Shown here in pieces: positions 1 through 10,795 of a stretch of 64,000 nucleotides of DNA (position 1 is the first letter of the stretch; each line of letters begins with the position of its first letter). The notes under the pieces were generated by a model. The model was not told the origin of the DNA and searched no databases. It was given only the letters and a program-made list of their open reading frames with translations. The stretch is from positions 97,202,794 to 97,266,793 of the forward strand of contig OV277858.1 in assembly GCA_922989275.2 (NCBI GenBank), written 5' to 3'. The translations under genes were made by a program, and so were the position numbers. The DNA comes from Gari tellinella (Eukaryota; Mollusca; Bivalvia; Cardiida; Psammobiidae).

Positions 1-1479
1 CATAAGTGCAACTTTACCAATATAAAGAGTTTCAATATACTGAACTTCAATGAATGGTCAGACCATGCGCCTCTATCTTTTTCAATACAATGTTTTACGC
101 CTTTATCACAAAGCGAACCTGTTGACTACATAAAATACAATTGGAACGAAGACTTGCGTGGAGAATTTCGAGCGAAATTAATCGGCATACTGCCGTCATT
201 TAACAATGTTACATGTAACATAAATATTTGTGACAAAAATTCAGTGAACGATTCTATAAATAGCTTTGTAGATCTTATACACAGCGCAGCAGATCCGTTA
301 TTTTCGCGACATTGTCACTATAAAGGAAATTTGCATAGCACGAGCCAACAAAACAAAAGTGCTGAATGGTTTGATAATGAGTGTCGTATGGCAAAAAAAG
401 AATATGTAGAAGCTAGAAATATATTTAATAAATATAAATCAAACGAAAGTAGGGTTACGTTTTGCGAAAAAAAGAAAATTTATAAAGATATGATTGTACA
501 CAAGCGCCATTGTTTCAAAATGAAAAAAGTGAAGGAGATAGAACAAATGCGACACGCCAAACCGAAAGATTTTTGGACACTTTTTCGAAAAAAGAAAGGT
601 CATAATGAAAGCATACCATTAGAGGAATTTTATGAGTATTTCCGTGAACTTTCACAGAATATTCCTATTGAAGTAAATGAAGACGCCGAGCAGTTTTGTA
701 GAGACAACGATTTTAACGATACTGATTGTACTTTTCATGAGTTAAATGAGCCAATTTTAATAACCGAAATAATTGAAGCAGTAAATAAACTGAAAAAGGA
801 CATAGCCATGGGAAAGGATATGCTTATGAATAACTATTTCACCGAATCTGTAGATATTATAGCTCCTCATCTTTGTGATATTTTTAATGCAGTTTTCAAT
901 TCTGGATTCTACCCTGATAAATGGTCAGAAGGTATTATTGTTCCAATCTATAAAAAAGGTAACCCCGATGACGTAGGCAACTATAGAGGGATAACTCTTG
1001 TAAGCTGTTTAGGAAAACTTTTTACTAGTATACTAAATAGACGCATAATGAAATTAACTAAGAATAACAATATTATTACAGATGCACAATTTGGTTTTAA
1101 ACCAGGATGCTCAACTGTTGATGCAATATTCGTCTTAAATTGCCTAATTCAAAAAACGTTGCAAAAAAATGAACGATTATATTGTGCGTTTATCGATTTT
1201 AAAAAAGCTTTCGACAGTGTGTATAGAAATGCTTTATGGTACAAGTTATATAATTTGGGGCTTAATGGGAAGTTACTCCGTATATTTAAAGATATGTACT
1301 CAAAATTAAAATCATGTGTGCGTAAGTGTCATAAATATTCAGACTTCCTCAACTATTCAGTCGGGTTGATGCAGGGTGATAGTGCTTCGCCGATAATGTT
1401 TTCCCTCTTCCTGGAAGATCTGGAGCTGTCTTTACAGAGTGATTTTAACAGTGGCATTTCAATAGATGAGATATTGTAA
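1..1479 (+). CDS. LINE ORF2, endonuclease C-terminus plus reverse transcriptase (partial, frameshifted)
   Basis: The frame is open from base 1, so the true start lies outside the window. The first codons give the SDHAP motif (58-72), the C-terminal signature of APE-type endonucleases that nick target DNA. Reverse-transcriptase motifs follow: YRGITL (about 980-1000), GFKPGCST (about 1093-1116), DFKKAFDS (about 1195-1218) and LMQGDSASP (about 1366-1392). The frame stops at 1477-1479, just before the catalytic FADD motif, which lies in the next frame from 1485. A one-base loss near 1476 explains this, so the copy is probably dead. The protein would copy element RNA at the nicked chromosomal target. 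Confidence 0.93.
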   Translation, partial: HKCNFTNIKSFNILNFNEWSDHAPLSFSIQCFTPLSQSEPVDYIKYNWNEDLRGEFRAKLIGILPSFNNVTCNINICDKNSVNDSINSFVDLIHSAADPLFSRHCHYKGNLHSTSQQNKSAEWFDNECRMAKKEYVEARNIFNKYKSNESRVTFCEKKKIYKDMIVHKRHCFKMKKVKEIEQMRHAKPKDFWTLFRKKKGHNESIPLEEFYEYFRELSQNIPIEVNEDAEQFCRDNDFNDTDCTFHELNEPILITEIIEAVNKLKKDIAMGKDMLMNNYFTESVDIIAPHLCDIFNAVFNSGFYPDKWSEGIIVPIYKKGNPDDVGNYRGITLVSCLGKLFTSILNRRIMKLTKNNNIITDAQFGFKPGCSTVDAIFVLNCLIQKTLQKNERLYCAFIDFKKAFDSVYRNALWYKLYNLGLNGKLLRIFKDMYSKLKSCVRKCHKYSDFLNYSVGLMQGDSASPIMFSLFLEDLELSLQSDFNSGISIDEIL

Positions 1480-1484
1480 TACTT

Positions 1485-2693
1485 TTGATGTTTGCGGACG
1501 ACATGGTTATTTTTGGTACATCTCCTGAAGATCTACAGTTAAATTTAGATAAATTAAGCCAATATTGTTCAAAATGGAATCTGCAAATTAATACAAGTAA
1601 AACAAAAGTTATGGTATTTAGAAAGAGGGGCGGGTTAAAAGATAAAGAAAAATGGTATTATAATGGCGAACAACTAGAAAATGTTAATGACTTCAACTAT
1701 CTTGGAACAGTTTTTAACTATACAGGAAACTTCGCCCTTAATCAACAGTGCATTGTAGGAAAAGGTTTAAAAGCCCTAGGAACACTAATGGCAAATGTAA
1801 AACAATTAAATCTCAATCCCCATACCATATGTCAACTTTTTGATGCCTTTGTTTCATCTATTTTAAATTACAGTAGCGAGATCTGGGGATACACTAGGTC
1901 GAAAGAAATTGAACGGGTACATATGAAATTTTGCAAGCAACTGTTAGGTGTTAAAAGGTGCACTAGTAATGTGGGTGTACTTGGTGAGTTAGGGCGGTAT
2001 CCTCTATATATTAATAGATACGTCAGAATAGTAAAATACTGGGGTAAAATAATATGCAGTGATAATATTTTAATCACTACGTTATACAATAGTCTTATTG
2101 AGGATGATAAGAAAGGAAACAGTAACTGGGCCTCAAATGTTAAAAATATGCTGTCCACACATGGCTTTCGTTATGTATGGGATGATCCTAATTCAGTTAA
2201 TTTAAAACAGTTCTACTTATTATTCAAAAACAAATTGATTGATTGTTACAAACAAGAGTGGGAGAATAAGCTGCAGCAAAACTCTGTTCTGTATTTATAC
2301 AAGAATTTTAAGACAACCCTAGAATACCAAACATATCTAGACATCATCCCCTACCACTTGAGGGTATATATTTCAAGGTTTAGATTGTCTTCACATTCGC
2401 TTAGGGTTGAAACAGGAAGATACGGAAGAGAAAGGTTAGAGAGACATCAAAGATATTGTATATTCTGTAATATTAACGACATTGAAGACGAATACCATTT
2501 TATGCTTGTATGTCCTGCTTTCATAGATATTCGTAAACAATATATAAAACCGTATTATTATAGACATCCAAGTATGTTTAAATTTATCGAACTTATTCAA
2601 ACCGTAAACAAAAATATGCTATATAATATTTCTAAATATTTAAGAGATGCCTTTGCAAAAAGGAATGAACTTGTCTATAATGTTCATGATTAA
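1485..2693 (+). CDS. LINE ORF2 continued: RT catalytic FADD, thumb and C-terminal Cys/His motif
   Basis: This is the remainder of the preceding ORF after the frameshift, not an independent gene. It opens directly on FADD (about 1491-1502), the RT catalytic aspartates, followed by the W-N-L-Q-I-N and K-T-K segments usual for RT domain C. A Cys-x2-Cys ... His ... Cys cluster (CIFC ... EYHF ... CP) sits at about 2457-2516, a C-terminal zinc-knuckle-like motif of many LINE ORF2 proteins. The first codon (TTG) is not a real start. The stop is at 2691-2693. Confidence 0.92.
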   Translation: MMFADDMVIFGTSPEDLQLNLDKLSQYCSKWNLQINTSKTKVMVFRKRGGLKDKEKWYYNGEQLENVNDFNYLGTVFNYTGNFALNQQCIVGKGLKALGTLMANVKQLNLNPHTICQLFDAFVSSILNYSSEIWGYTRSKEIERVHMKFCKQLLGVKRCTSNVGVLGELGRYPLYINRYVRIVKYWGKIICSDNILITTLYNSLIEDDKKGNSNWASNVKNMLSTHGFRYVWDDPNSVNLKQFYLLFKNKLIDCYKQEWENKLQQNSVLYLYKNFKTTLEYQTYLDIIPYHLRVYISRFRLSSHSLRVETGRYGRERLERHQRYCIFCNINDIEDEYHFMLVCPAFIDIRKQYIKPYYYRHPSMFKFIELIQTVNKNMLYNISKYLRDAFAKRNELVYNVHD

Positions 2694-2744
2694 AGTCGCT
2701 AAGTCTTTATTATATATGTATATCATTGGCTAGATGTCTGTTCA

Positions 2745-4200
2745 ATCCGGGATGAAAGCAATTCAGAAAGCCCAATCAGGAGCTTTCTGTGTTGCTTTCG
2801 ACCAGCATTGAACAACTATCATAGGAAGAATAAATAAAGTCGCTAAGTCCTTGTTATATATGTATATCATTGGCTAGATATCGGTTCAATTCGGGATGAA
2901 AGCAATGCAGAAAGCCCATTCAGTAGCTTTCTGTGTTGCTTTCGACCAGCATTGAACAACTATCATAAGAAGAATTTCCATGATGTACCTGTATCAGATG
3001 ATTGTAAAATCTATTATTGATTGTACAATACATGTACATGTGTTAAGGTATATGATTGCCAAACTCGGGATGGAAATGATGCAAAAAGTCCACCAAGGGC
3101 TTTCTGTGTTAGTTCCGACCTGTACTGTGCAACGTCCTATATAGAGGACTTCGTTAGAGCATTTATCAATGCTTGTTTGATGGTATTAACGAAACATTTA
3201 TGTATAAGGGTAGCTGATTAATCAATTCGGGATTAAAGTGATGCAGAAAACACAATAAGTGGCATTCTGTGTTACTCTACTACACATCCTGCAACTTCAT
3301 GTAGAAGTGACTGTCTATGAGTATTCAATCAGATGTTTCCTTAATAAAGTATCGATCGAGTATTTTTATTTACATGTATATCTTTGGATAGATAGTTTTC
3401 CAATTTCAGATGAATGTGATGCAGAAAGCTCGATCTGGAGCTTTCTGTACTATATTTGACCAGCATTGAACAACCCGTCTATGAAAAACTGATCAGGATA
3501 GGCATCAGATGGTTGTTAAATCTAGTATTTGTTAATATATTTATGTATTTAGATGGATGGTTGCCCAATTCGGGATGGAATTGATACAGAAAGCCCGATC
3601 AATGGGCTTTCTGCTTTAGTTCCAGCCTGCATTGTACGCCATCAAATTCATGATTTTATACATGTATACAGGTGTTATATCATATAATTGTTTAACATGA
3701 TACCAATGTAGCTCAAGATAACTGATTGCTCAGTTCGGGATAAAAGTGATGCAGAAAGCATAATCAGGAGCATTTTGTGTTACTTTTGACCCACACTTTG
3801 CAACTTCATATATGGGGGATTGTCTGCGGGTATTATAATGGGTAATTTCCTAATATAGCTCCAAAATACAGTATTGGTTGATTAATGCTATCTATATCCT
3901 ATCTCAATTTGGGACGAAAGTGATACAGAAAGCTCAATCAGGGAGTTTCTGTGTTAGTTTCGACCTACACTGAGCTATTCCTATACGAAAAAAAGCCAAC
4001 ATGGCCTTCTTTTTTCCTTAATCAGAATGTTGCTTAATAAAATAATGACAATATTAACACCATTGAATGAATAGTAGTATAATTATGTTTTCGTTATTGA
4101 TACACTTATGGAAGAAGATAACAAAAACGCTGCACAATCTGGGACGAAGTAGTGCATTAAGCTCGTATATGAGCTCTATGCGATATTTCACTCTGCATTT
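2745..4200. repeat. Degenerate tandem array of about nine hairpins
   Basis: Nine copies of an imperfect palindrome of about 60 bp begin near 2749, 2892, 3064, 3225, 3407, 3566, 3735, 3909 and 4137. Each reads GGGATGAAAG...CAGAAAGC, a short loop, then GCTTTCTGTG...CTTTC. Spacing grows from 143 to about 180 bp, with the last step about 228 bp. The first two units are near-identical over about 140 bp; later ones diverge while keeping both hairpin arms. The small ORFs here are by-products of the repeat. Confidence 0.85.
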
Positions 4201-4513
4201 TGGAGCTATATACATGCTCTGTTGATTTTTATTAGCCTAAAATAACTATTCAAGTGAAACACGGAGTGGAATAATTGATGTTATTTCCACATTTTACACT
4301 GACACAAACTACTCTTTACTGATTCGAAAACATTCAAGAAAGTTTATCTTCGAGTAATGTACGTATATCGATACGAGGACACAATGTGTCTTCTTATCTA
4401 TTTGGTAGCAGTTATAAAGACTAAATGATTCAGCCATAGTTTACATGACATTTATATGTATTATGTTGTATTTGAGCATTGACGAAATACTGTATGTATA
4501 AGTCAAAATAAAA

Positions 4514-4537
4514 TCTGTTCTGTTCTGTTCTGTTCTT
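4514..4537 (+). repeat. (TCTGT)n LINE tail
   Basis: Pentanucleotide repeat directly after AATAAA at about 4507, read as the 3' tail of the retrotransposon starting at base 1. Between 4200 and 4510 I see only plain AT-rich sequence. Confidence 0.6.
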
Positions 4538-4600
4538 CTGTATGTCTCGACTGACAGTGAGAGGGATAATATAAACATACACTTCAATCAGAGAGGCTTA

Positions 4601-4847
4601 CAGTGGAGAAAACGTTATTCTTTCCCAATAAACGCGTTTACGCTAAATCTATTATTTCCGATGCAAACAGTTTGGAGCCAGATCAGACGCCGGGTAACCC
4701 GGCGTCTGATCAGGCTCCAAACTGTTTGCCACTGAGATAAAAATGAATGGTCAGAACTGTTTAAAAGTTGTCCTTTTCTACAATTTAGTGTCTTGCGTTT
4801 GCGTTTCGTTTGCGTTTAAACGGGAAAGAATAATATTTTCTCCACTG
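4601..4847 (+). mobile_element. MITE family A, full copy
   Basis: Ends CAGTGGAGAA and TTCTCCACTG form inverted repeats, extended inward by TTATTCTTTCCC and GGGAAAGAATAA. TA flanks both sides (4599-4600, 4848-4849). The centre is a long palindrome around GATCAGACGCCGGGTAACCC. No coding capacity. The TA target fits a Tc1/mariner/pogo-type source, which is inference. Confidence 0.9.
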
Positions 4848-4985
4848 TATTTGGAGACAGGTCTACAACAAACAGGTCTAAATTAGTCTGTCTATTTCTG
4901 TTTTAAGATAAGAAAAGAAAACAACGACATAGAACTATTTGTGCTATAAAACAGCGAATTTGAAACAAACTACCAAATAGTGATA

Positions 4986-5200
4986 CAGCGGAGATGACGT
5001 TATTCTTTCTCAATCAACGCGTTTACGATAAGACAAACTATCATTTCCATTGTACACAGTTTGCAGACAGATCAGACGCCAGGTAACCCGGCATAGGATC
5101 AGATTCAAAACTATTTGCCACTCAGATATACAGTTTAATTCTAAAAATGGCATTTGCTACATTTTATTGAGTTTGCGTTTAAACGGAATAGAGTAGAATA
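4986..5200 (+). mobile_element. MITE family A, degenerate
   Basis: CAGCGGAGA start, CAATCAACGCGTTTACG, a decayed central palindrome and a GTTTGCGTTTAAACGG right side are present. The right terminus is lost. Confidence 0.65.
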
Positions 5201-5769
5201 AGGGCACATATGGTATTTTAATATGCATAAACAAAAATAATTGTTTTGTTAAAATTGTGCAATGGTTATTGCTCCACGTCTATTTAACGTTTCCGGCACA
5301 TCAGAGTCTGCATTGTTTTCTTTAGCATATGAAATTTTGCTTTGTATGTACAATCACTGCAGTGTTTGAATTTAGATCCCCCTTGTGTCTCTTTAATGAA
5401 CTTTTAAAGTAAGTTAATTGTAATACCCAGTCATGTAGTGGTAAATGTTGGTGAATTGGTCGTTTAAAAAAAATTAAAAGGTTAATGCCATTTTACAACC
5501 ATTTCAAACAAAGTAACATTCATAACAATTTCACCAATGCGCTGACATTGTTAAATGATATTCGATATAAATTCTGTTATATAGCACAATTTGACGCCGG
5601 AGGCAGGTGCCGTGTTCTCCTTCGCGTCCCGTTGAATGTACAGTTGTCCCTCCCTATAACGGCCCTCCCAACGACCCCCTCCTTACAGCGTTCTTTGCCG
5701 CAGTCACGTTAACAGGACACTTATGTCTGCTAAAATTTGTCGCCTGCTGTTTATCTTAAAGTTACGTAT

Positions 5770-7055
5770 TTATCTGTATCTGTATCTAGTACGTTGTAGA
5801 TCCCGAATACGGTTTTTATACAACGGAAGAGAGAGTGCCGATGACTTGTCTTATCGGCGATGGTTCCCTAGGGTGGTTTTGAAGGCCCCTAGGGAGGTTG
5901 AGTATGCAACCTCTTCTGGCAAGTGGTTCCAGTGTAGAACGGTGTCCACGAAAAACGACTGGGTTTTGCTTTCGGGAATATTGAAGGGTTTTGAATTGTT
6001 GCAAACTTGTTTGTCAATTATGTTAGAGGAAATGCAATCCGTGAATTTTTTGGCTTTTATGTTTCTCTTTGGCTTGGCCGGAGTAATGAATTCATGTGCT
6101 GGTAGTGCCGGCACCAACCCCTCAACCACCCTTTACATCAAGATTAGTCTTAAGCTGAGTCTTCGGTCTTCCAGTGTCTCGAACTGCAGTTTTGTTATAG
6201 ACCCTGGTTCCCTGCTTCTGTAGTTCTTTTATATGAACCTCAGTGCGCGAATTTTGATTCTTTCCAATTTATCAATGTTCCCTTTTAAGTAGGGGTTCCA
6301 TACCGTTGCCCCATTTTCCAGTATTGACCTTACTAGTGAGATATAGGCGGTTTTTCTGGGACATTCCTTAGATTTCTTCTAAGGAAGCCCAGGGTAGCAT
6401 TGGTTTTTTGCATGTACTGTTGATGTGTTAACTCCATTTTAGATCATTTGAAATATGCAGACCATAGTAAGAATTGTCTTGGACTTCATGTAAGATGTGT
6501 TTATCTAACTGGTAGAATCTGGAGGTCTTTTTGTTTATTGAAAGTATATAACAGTTCTTGGCGTTGAACCTCATGCCCCAGTTGTTTGCCCATACTTCCA
6601 GGTTTCTGAGATCGGATTGTAGAAGCTGATGGTCTTGTTCTCGCTTGATTGTGCGGTAGAGTAGACAATCGTCAGCGAAGAGTCGCACTGACGGTTTGAC
6701 ACTGTCCGGGAGGTCATTTATGTGACATAAGAACATGATACATGTAGGTCCCAGGACAGTGCCTTGAGGGACTCCCGAGTCTACACTTGTTTCACTAGAC
6801 CGTTCACCTTCTACAATTGTTTTCATTTTCCTGGCAGTCAAGAAATTGGTAAGCCAGAGATGAGTTTGTCCTTTTATTCCGTATTGGTCTAATTTGTGGA
6901 GAAGTTTATTATGCGGTACTGTATCGAATGCTTTAGAGAAGTCGAGTATTGCAATGTCTAGTTGATGGCCTAAATCGTGTTCTCGGAGGAAGTCGTTTAG
7001 CGTTGTGATTAGTTGGGTTTCGCATGAATACCCCGATCTGAAACCATGATTTAAG
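5770..7055 (-). mobile_element. 5'-truncated LINE (CR1/L2/Jockey-like) inserted in a MITE
   Basis: Read on the minus strand it starts inside the RT domain at the HGFRSGYS motif and runs to a 3' tail that appears on the plus strand as repeated TATCTG (about 5770-5787). 5' truncation and a short-repeat tail are classic target-primed reverse transcription products. Downstream of 6428 the frame carries several stops, so the 3' coding part is decayed. Confidence 0.8.
6428..7055 (-). CDS. LINE reverse transcriptase fragment
   Basis: One uninterrupted minus-strand frame gives RT blocks in order: HGFRSGYSCET, LDFSKAFDTVPHNKL, GVPQGTVLGP (about 6745-6775), INDLPDSV and the catalytic FADD (about 6670). 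Both the finger/palm aspartate motif and FADD are intact, but the protein lacks everything N-terminal to RT block 2 and stops about 80 residues after FADD. It is a dead fragment, not a host gene. Fit is best to CR1/L2/Jockey-type elements, judged from motif wording only. Confidence 0.88.
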
Positions 7056-7264
7056 TTGATATTTTGATAAAATAGATATCATGACGAATGACAAACAGTT
7101 TGAATTCAGATCAGACACCGCGACACGCGGCGTCTGATCTGGATTCAAGCTGTTTGCAAATGTAAGTCAATTCTAAATTATCCTTCCCTATAACGACTCC
7201 CTCCGAACAGCATAAACAATTTGTGTCTCCCATCGGGTGTCATTGTAGAGAGGGAGCACTGTAA

Positions 7265-8395
7265 TATCAGTTATCAAGATTTGACTATAACAAGTTAACA
7301 ACCATGTCAATTGCGATCAGTTTGGAGTCTAACCAGACATCGTGTTATCCGTCGTCTTCACTCAGTTTGCCACTCAAACTTTAATTAACTATCATGGAAT
7401 ACTGTCATTGTCTACATTGTATTGCATTTATTAAGTTCTGTTGGTGAAATGGTGTGTATTAGTATATTTGGGGGTTGTAACCCTTAGTTTAAAAATAATA
7501 TGTTCACCTTTGCAATATCGGTATCCGGGATTAAATAATTTCTCTTCGCTTCCCAACCATATAACCAATAGATCTACAAGGTTAAATTCATGATAGTTTT
7601 ATCATATCACCTGCTTCAAAGATTTCCAATTTGTGGATCCGTTGTCGTGTCTGGATCCGAACTGTAGTATACTAACCTTTAAATAACTTCCGATTAATAT
7701 TCCTAAATCTATATTTGAAGATTATTACAGACGACAGCTTCCAGGCTTCTGATCTGACTCTAAACTGTTGGCAATGCAAATAGTTGAATTTGTTAGCATA
7801 AACGTGTTTATTGGGGGGGGGGGGGGGGTAACATCGTCGTCTACTGTAGTTGAATGTATAGATATAGTCATTGTTGCCGTAACGAGATTTGAGACACTAT
7901 TCCAGTCACGTGCGCCAATTAACACCTTCACACTTAGACTATCGCTTTGCTTCTAACGCTGTCGTTGGCTGTGACGTATCTCTTCCAGTGAAAAAAACGA
8001 CGCTATTTTCTCACACAACTATTGCTTTCAATAGCGAACAACGATCGCGAATACTTATCCTGGTCTCCAACATGTGTGGGATCACTTTGATTCACGTCAC
8101 TGTATCCCAACAATCAATGTGATGAAGTTACCCTATTCCAAAGATTTCAAGACCTTTTACTTAAAACTCCTTAAAGGTGTTGATTATGTGAGAAAAGACT
8201 CTTTTAGACTCGTTGATATTTGAGACAAGCTGATCTCAACCTCCTCTAGAATGGAAAAGTTATTAAAATCGACTCATGCGAGATCCTGTATATTTTTCAC
8301 TTTAAACCATTTACATTAGAGTGCAGTGCTCCTTCTCTATGTAACAATGCCAAATGCGAGAAAAACAGTGTTTTTTTAACATTTGCGAACAGCTT
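7265..8395. other. Non-coding stretch with MITE remnants and a poly-G run
   Basis: Remnant palindrome halves of the A/B type lie at about 7300-7385 and 7620-7780. A 16-bp G run sits at 7813-7828. The small ORFs show no recognisable domain. I see nothing else. Confidence 0.5.
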
Positions 8396-8399
8396 GTGT

Positions 8400-9495
8400 C
8401 TGATTTAATCATATTTTATTGCATATATCAGATATCATATACATTTATCGACTATCATGTACACAGTTTTACAGCATGTATTTATACAAATTATCAAAAG
8501 ACTATAATATATTGCAAACGGGTTGGGCCACATGTTATACCAACATTAGAGAAGGCCCTTCCCTTGATGTCAATCGTAAGTACGTTATGATGTAACGCAG
8601 AAGAAAATATTACAAGTTTACAAAAAGAAAAGGGACAAGTATAAAGAAGAAAAGAAAATCCATTTGTCCTCCCCCACATGTGACCACCCAGCCCAGATCC
8701 AACCAATTGTTATCTACATAGTTTGTGGATATTGGAATAGATAAAGTATTATGTTCTAAAACGTTTGGTTATTTTAATAAATTTCTGAAACTCCTTAAAG
8801 AGCAGCGAATTATCTTTGTGTGTAAAGTCAGTGTTGCCAAATAGCACAGTATTAGTATTCAGTGTACGGAGGTGTTGTGTTTTTTGTAGAAAGAGAAGAC
8901 GTTCATCAGCATACATTTGACATTCAAAAATAAAATGTTCAGCATCTTCTATATCAGAGCCGCATCTACAAGTAGGGCTTTCACGTAAATGATTATTGTA
9001 AAGATCGAAATTAAGATCACTACAGTTGTTACGTATTCTACAGTGGTATACTGATAAACGTCTGTCTCCCTCTACAAAAAGGATGGTACTTTAGGGGCTT
9101 TATAAAGTTCTTTAAGTCGAGACTTGAAAATTGCTAAAGATACAGATTCACGTATGTTTAACGGGGTTTTATTCCACAGGTCTATCGATGAAGGAATTGT
9201 TGAGTTGGAAAATATTTCTGTTCTTCTGGGTATGGTTAATAAATCGTGCGAGTTCCTTAATCTACTGAGTAGTTTCACCAACAGAAGGCGGAACAATGTC
9301 ATTTACGTAAGCTGGTAACATATTATTTACTCCTTTAAATATTAATACTAATTTTTGCATATGTCTTCTATTTTCTAATGAGACCAACTCAATTTCTCTA
9401 ATTAGTTTATTGATTGACACTGAACGTGTGAAGCCAGTAACAACCCTAGGTGCTTCGTATTGTAGTTTTTCTAAACTGTCTTTTTCATACATTGC
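8400..9495 (-). mobile_element. LINE 3' fragment (CR1-like) with 3' UTR
   Basis: The minus strand encodes an RT C-terminal region in pieces: about 9262-9492 (LEKLQYEA...SLENRRH) and 9072-9302 (RRTEIFSNS...SIDLWN), then about 8750-9065 with the CRCG...EDAEHF...C knuckle. Frameshifts separate them. A long 3' UTR follows down to an AATAAA (plus-strand TTTATT, 8415-8420). 5' truncation at about 9495 abuts a family D remnant. Confidence 0.82.
9072..9492 (-). pseudogene. LINE RT C-terminal domain, frameshifted
   Basis: Two overlapping minus-strand frames (9262-9492 and 9072-9302) are consecutive parts of one ancestral ORF: the region between the RT domain and the C-terminal Cys/His knuckle of CR1-like LINEs. 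The overlap shows a frameshift at about 9262-9302. The downstream knuckle lies in a further decayed part to about 8750. It is a transposon relic with no host function implied. Confidence 0.8.
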
Positions 9496-9600
9496 TTGTT
9501 TCTAGATAAGAGGCCGCGTGACGCGGCGTCTGATCTGGATTAAAGCTGGGTTTATTTTACTCGTCATTTTGTTTTTTCTGTCAAATTGTCCAATATATGG
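9495..9600 (+). mobile_element. MITE family D/B remnant
   Basis: Half of the GCCGCG...GCGTCTGATC palindrome followed by GATTAAAGCTG and a body segment with CTGTCAAATTGTCC, resembling the D interior. Ends are missing. Confidence 0.45.
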
Positions 9601-9837
9601 ATTCTATGAGACTTTGTGAAAAACAGTAGACTACAGTGTTTTACTTTTTCTATAATGCTCTTTTGGAGGAACTGTGTATGATTAAAGAAAAAAAGTCGCA
9701 TGTCTGCGTACATGTACATGTATTTTCTTTTTTTGCACAACTGTCATTTGGAAATAGACCTTCATACGACCAGGTATATGGTTCGTGGGTTTATTGTCTT
9801 GTTTTGGGATGTTTTGGATTTTGTATGTTTGACAGAT

Positions 9838-10000
9838 ATTATTCCCGCTGCCTAGAACTAAAAGGAAGGCAGGGCGGTGGTTTTGATCCTGTGGGTTTCT
9901 TTGTAGTGAAGTGGATTAGTCAAACTCTTCTTCCTGATAGAACTCTCCCTTCATCGTCATTTTATCTCATCATTCATCGGCGCTATATGACCTACTAGTA
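9838..10000 (+). mobile_element. SINE-like element, copy 1
   Basis: Shares with 42484, 47590, 48675 and 61150 a head (AACTAAAAGGAAGGCAG, then GGTTTTGATCC, resembling a decayed pol III B box) and a tail TCATCGGCGCTATATGACCT. Short, non-coding and dispersed, hence SINE-like. Confidence 0.6.
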
Positions 10001-10099
10001 TATTGTATACAGTGTCGTGCAATTCCGTGCAACCAAAATTATCGTTCCATCCTACATACGACTCTAGTTATGAGTATAAACCATACATATAAAATACAG

Positions 10100-10285
10100 G
10101 GGCGAAAATGTTTAAAACTAGTATTTCCATTATAACACGGCGTCTGATCGGGCTCAAATCTGTTACATGTAGCCACTCAGATTAACATTAATAGCCAGAA
10201 TAGTAACTTTCTACATTTCGTTATGATTTCATTGAGTTTGCGTTTCGATTGCGTTTAAACGGGACAGAATAACGTATTCTCCGCT
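10100..10285 (+). mobile_element. MITE family A, degenerate and 5'-shortened
   Basis: Contains a half palindrome (GGCGTCTGATCGGGCTC), GCCACTCAGATTAA and the right terminus GGGACAGAATAACG...TTCTCCGCTATA. Confidence 0.65.
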
Positions 10286-10537
10286 ATACCCATATTTACC
10301 CGCGATTGAAGGGATAGGACCTCTTGAATTCAACAGTCTAATTTTTATTATGATACTCATTAAAATGATAACCCAGGGCGAACAAATGGAAGCTTGAAAA
10401 AGCAAATCATAGGCATTCATGGAAAATCAAAAACCGGCGGATTTCATGGATAATATTTATGGGCTTGGCAACACGTGACTGGGATTGGAATAATAACTAT
10501 CATTAACATTTTCTATCAAATATTTCGCCTGCGTTAA

Positions 10538-10744
10538 CCCTTAATGTTCTAAGCGCGACTTAGCTAACATTTGCAAACAGTTTTGACCCAGATCAGACGC
10601 CGCTAAATGCAGCGTCTGATCTTGATCCAGACTGTTTGCCAATTATATTTAACATTTAGTCAGTTTGTAAAACTTAAACACTAATTTTGATTTATTTTCG
10701 CAGACGAAATATTTGAAGCAGACATTAATTCAGCAGGATAAGTG
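10538..10744 (+). mobile_element. MITE family B
   Basis: TTAA on both sides (10534-10537, 10745-10748). The left begins CCCTTAATG; the right part carries CGCAGACGAAATATTTGAAG and AGCAGGATAAGTG. The centre is AGATCAGACGCCGC...GCGTCTGATC. TTAA targets plus CCY ends fit the piggyBac superfamily (inference). Confidence 0.7.
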
Positions 10745-10795
10745 TTAAAATTGAAGAATTTTAAATACTCAATTACAGTCGTACGCCTTTGTATA

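Larger units (their letters stand above)
1..4537 (+). mobile_element. Non-LTR retrotransposon, 5' end cut by window edge
   Basis: An APE-type endonuclease end, a reverse transcriptase and a C-terminal Cys/His motif are encoded in order between 1 and 2693. A sequence with AATAAA (about 4507-4512) and a (TCTGT)n tail ends near 4537, as expected for a LINE 3' end. Between them lies a hairpin array (2745-4200) that may be part of the 3' UTR or a separate insertion. The same style of pentanucleotide tail recurs at 22180, 27281 and 41403, so the family seems dispersed here. Clade not assigned; an I/Jockey-type LINE is possible. Confidence 0.8.
5641..7261 (+). mobile_element. Composite MITE family D split by an antisense LINE
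   Basis: The left part (5641-about 5769) starts CAGTTGTCCCTCCCTATAAC and ends in the D body. The right part (about 7050-7261) carries the GATCAGAC...GCGTCTGATC palindrome and ends GTAGAGAGGGAGCACTG. TA borders both outer ends (5639-5640, 7262-7263). The D body breaks at about 5769 and resumes at about 7050 with a LINE fragment between. Confidence 0.75.

Noticed and set aside
2745..4200. CRISPR-like hairpin array
   Set aside because: The spacers are diverged copies of one another and the stems diverge too; it is a degenerate tandem repeat.
4660..4735. Rho-independent terminators or riboswitch-like hairpins
   Set aside because: The perfect GC-rich hairpins are centres of MITEs with TIRs and target duplications; no bacterial gene context exists.
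9636..9998. 120-codon ORF
   Set aside because: Its second half lies in a SINE-like copy and the first half has no domain-like features.
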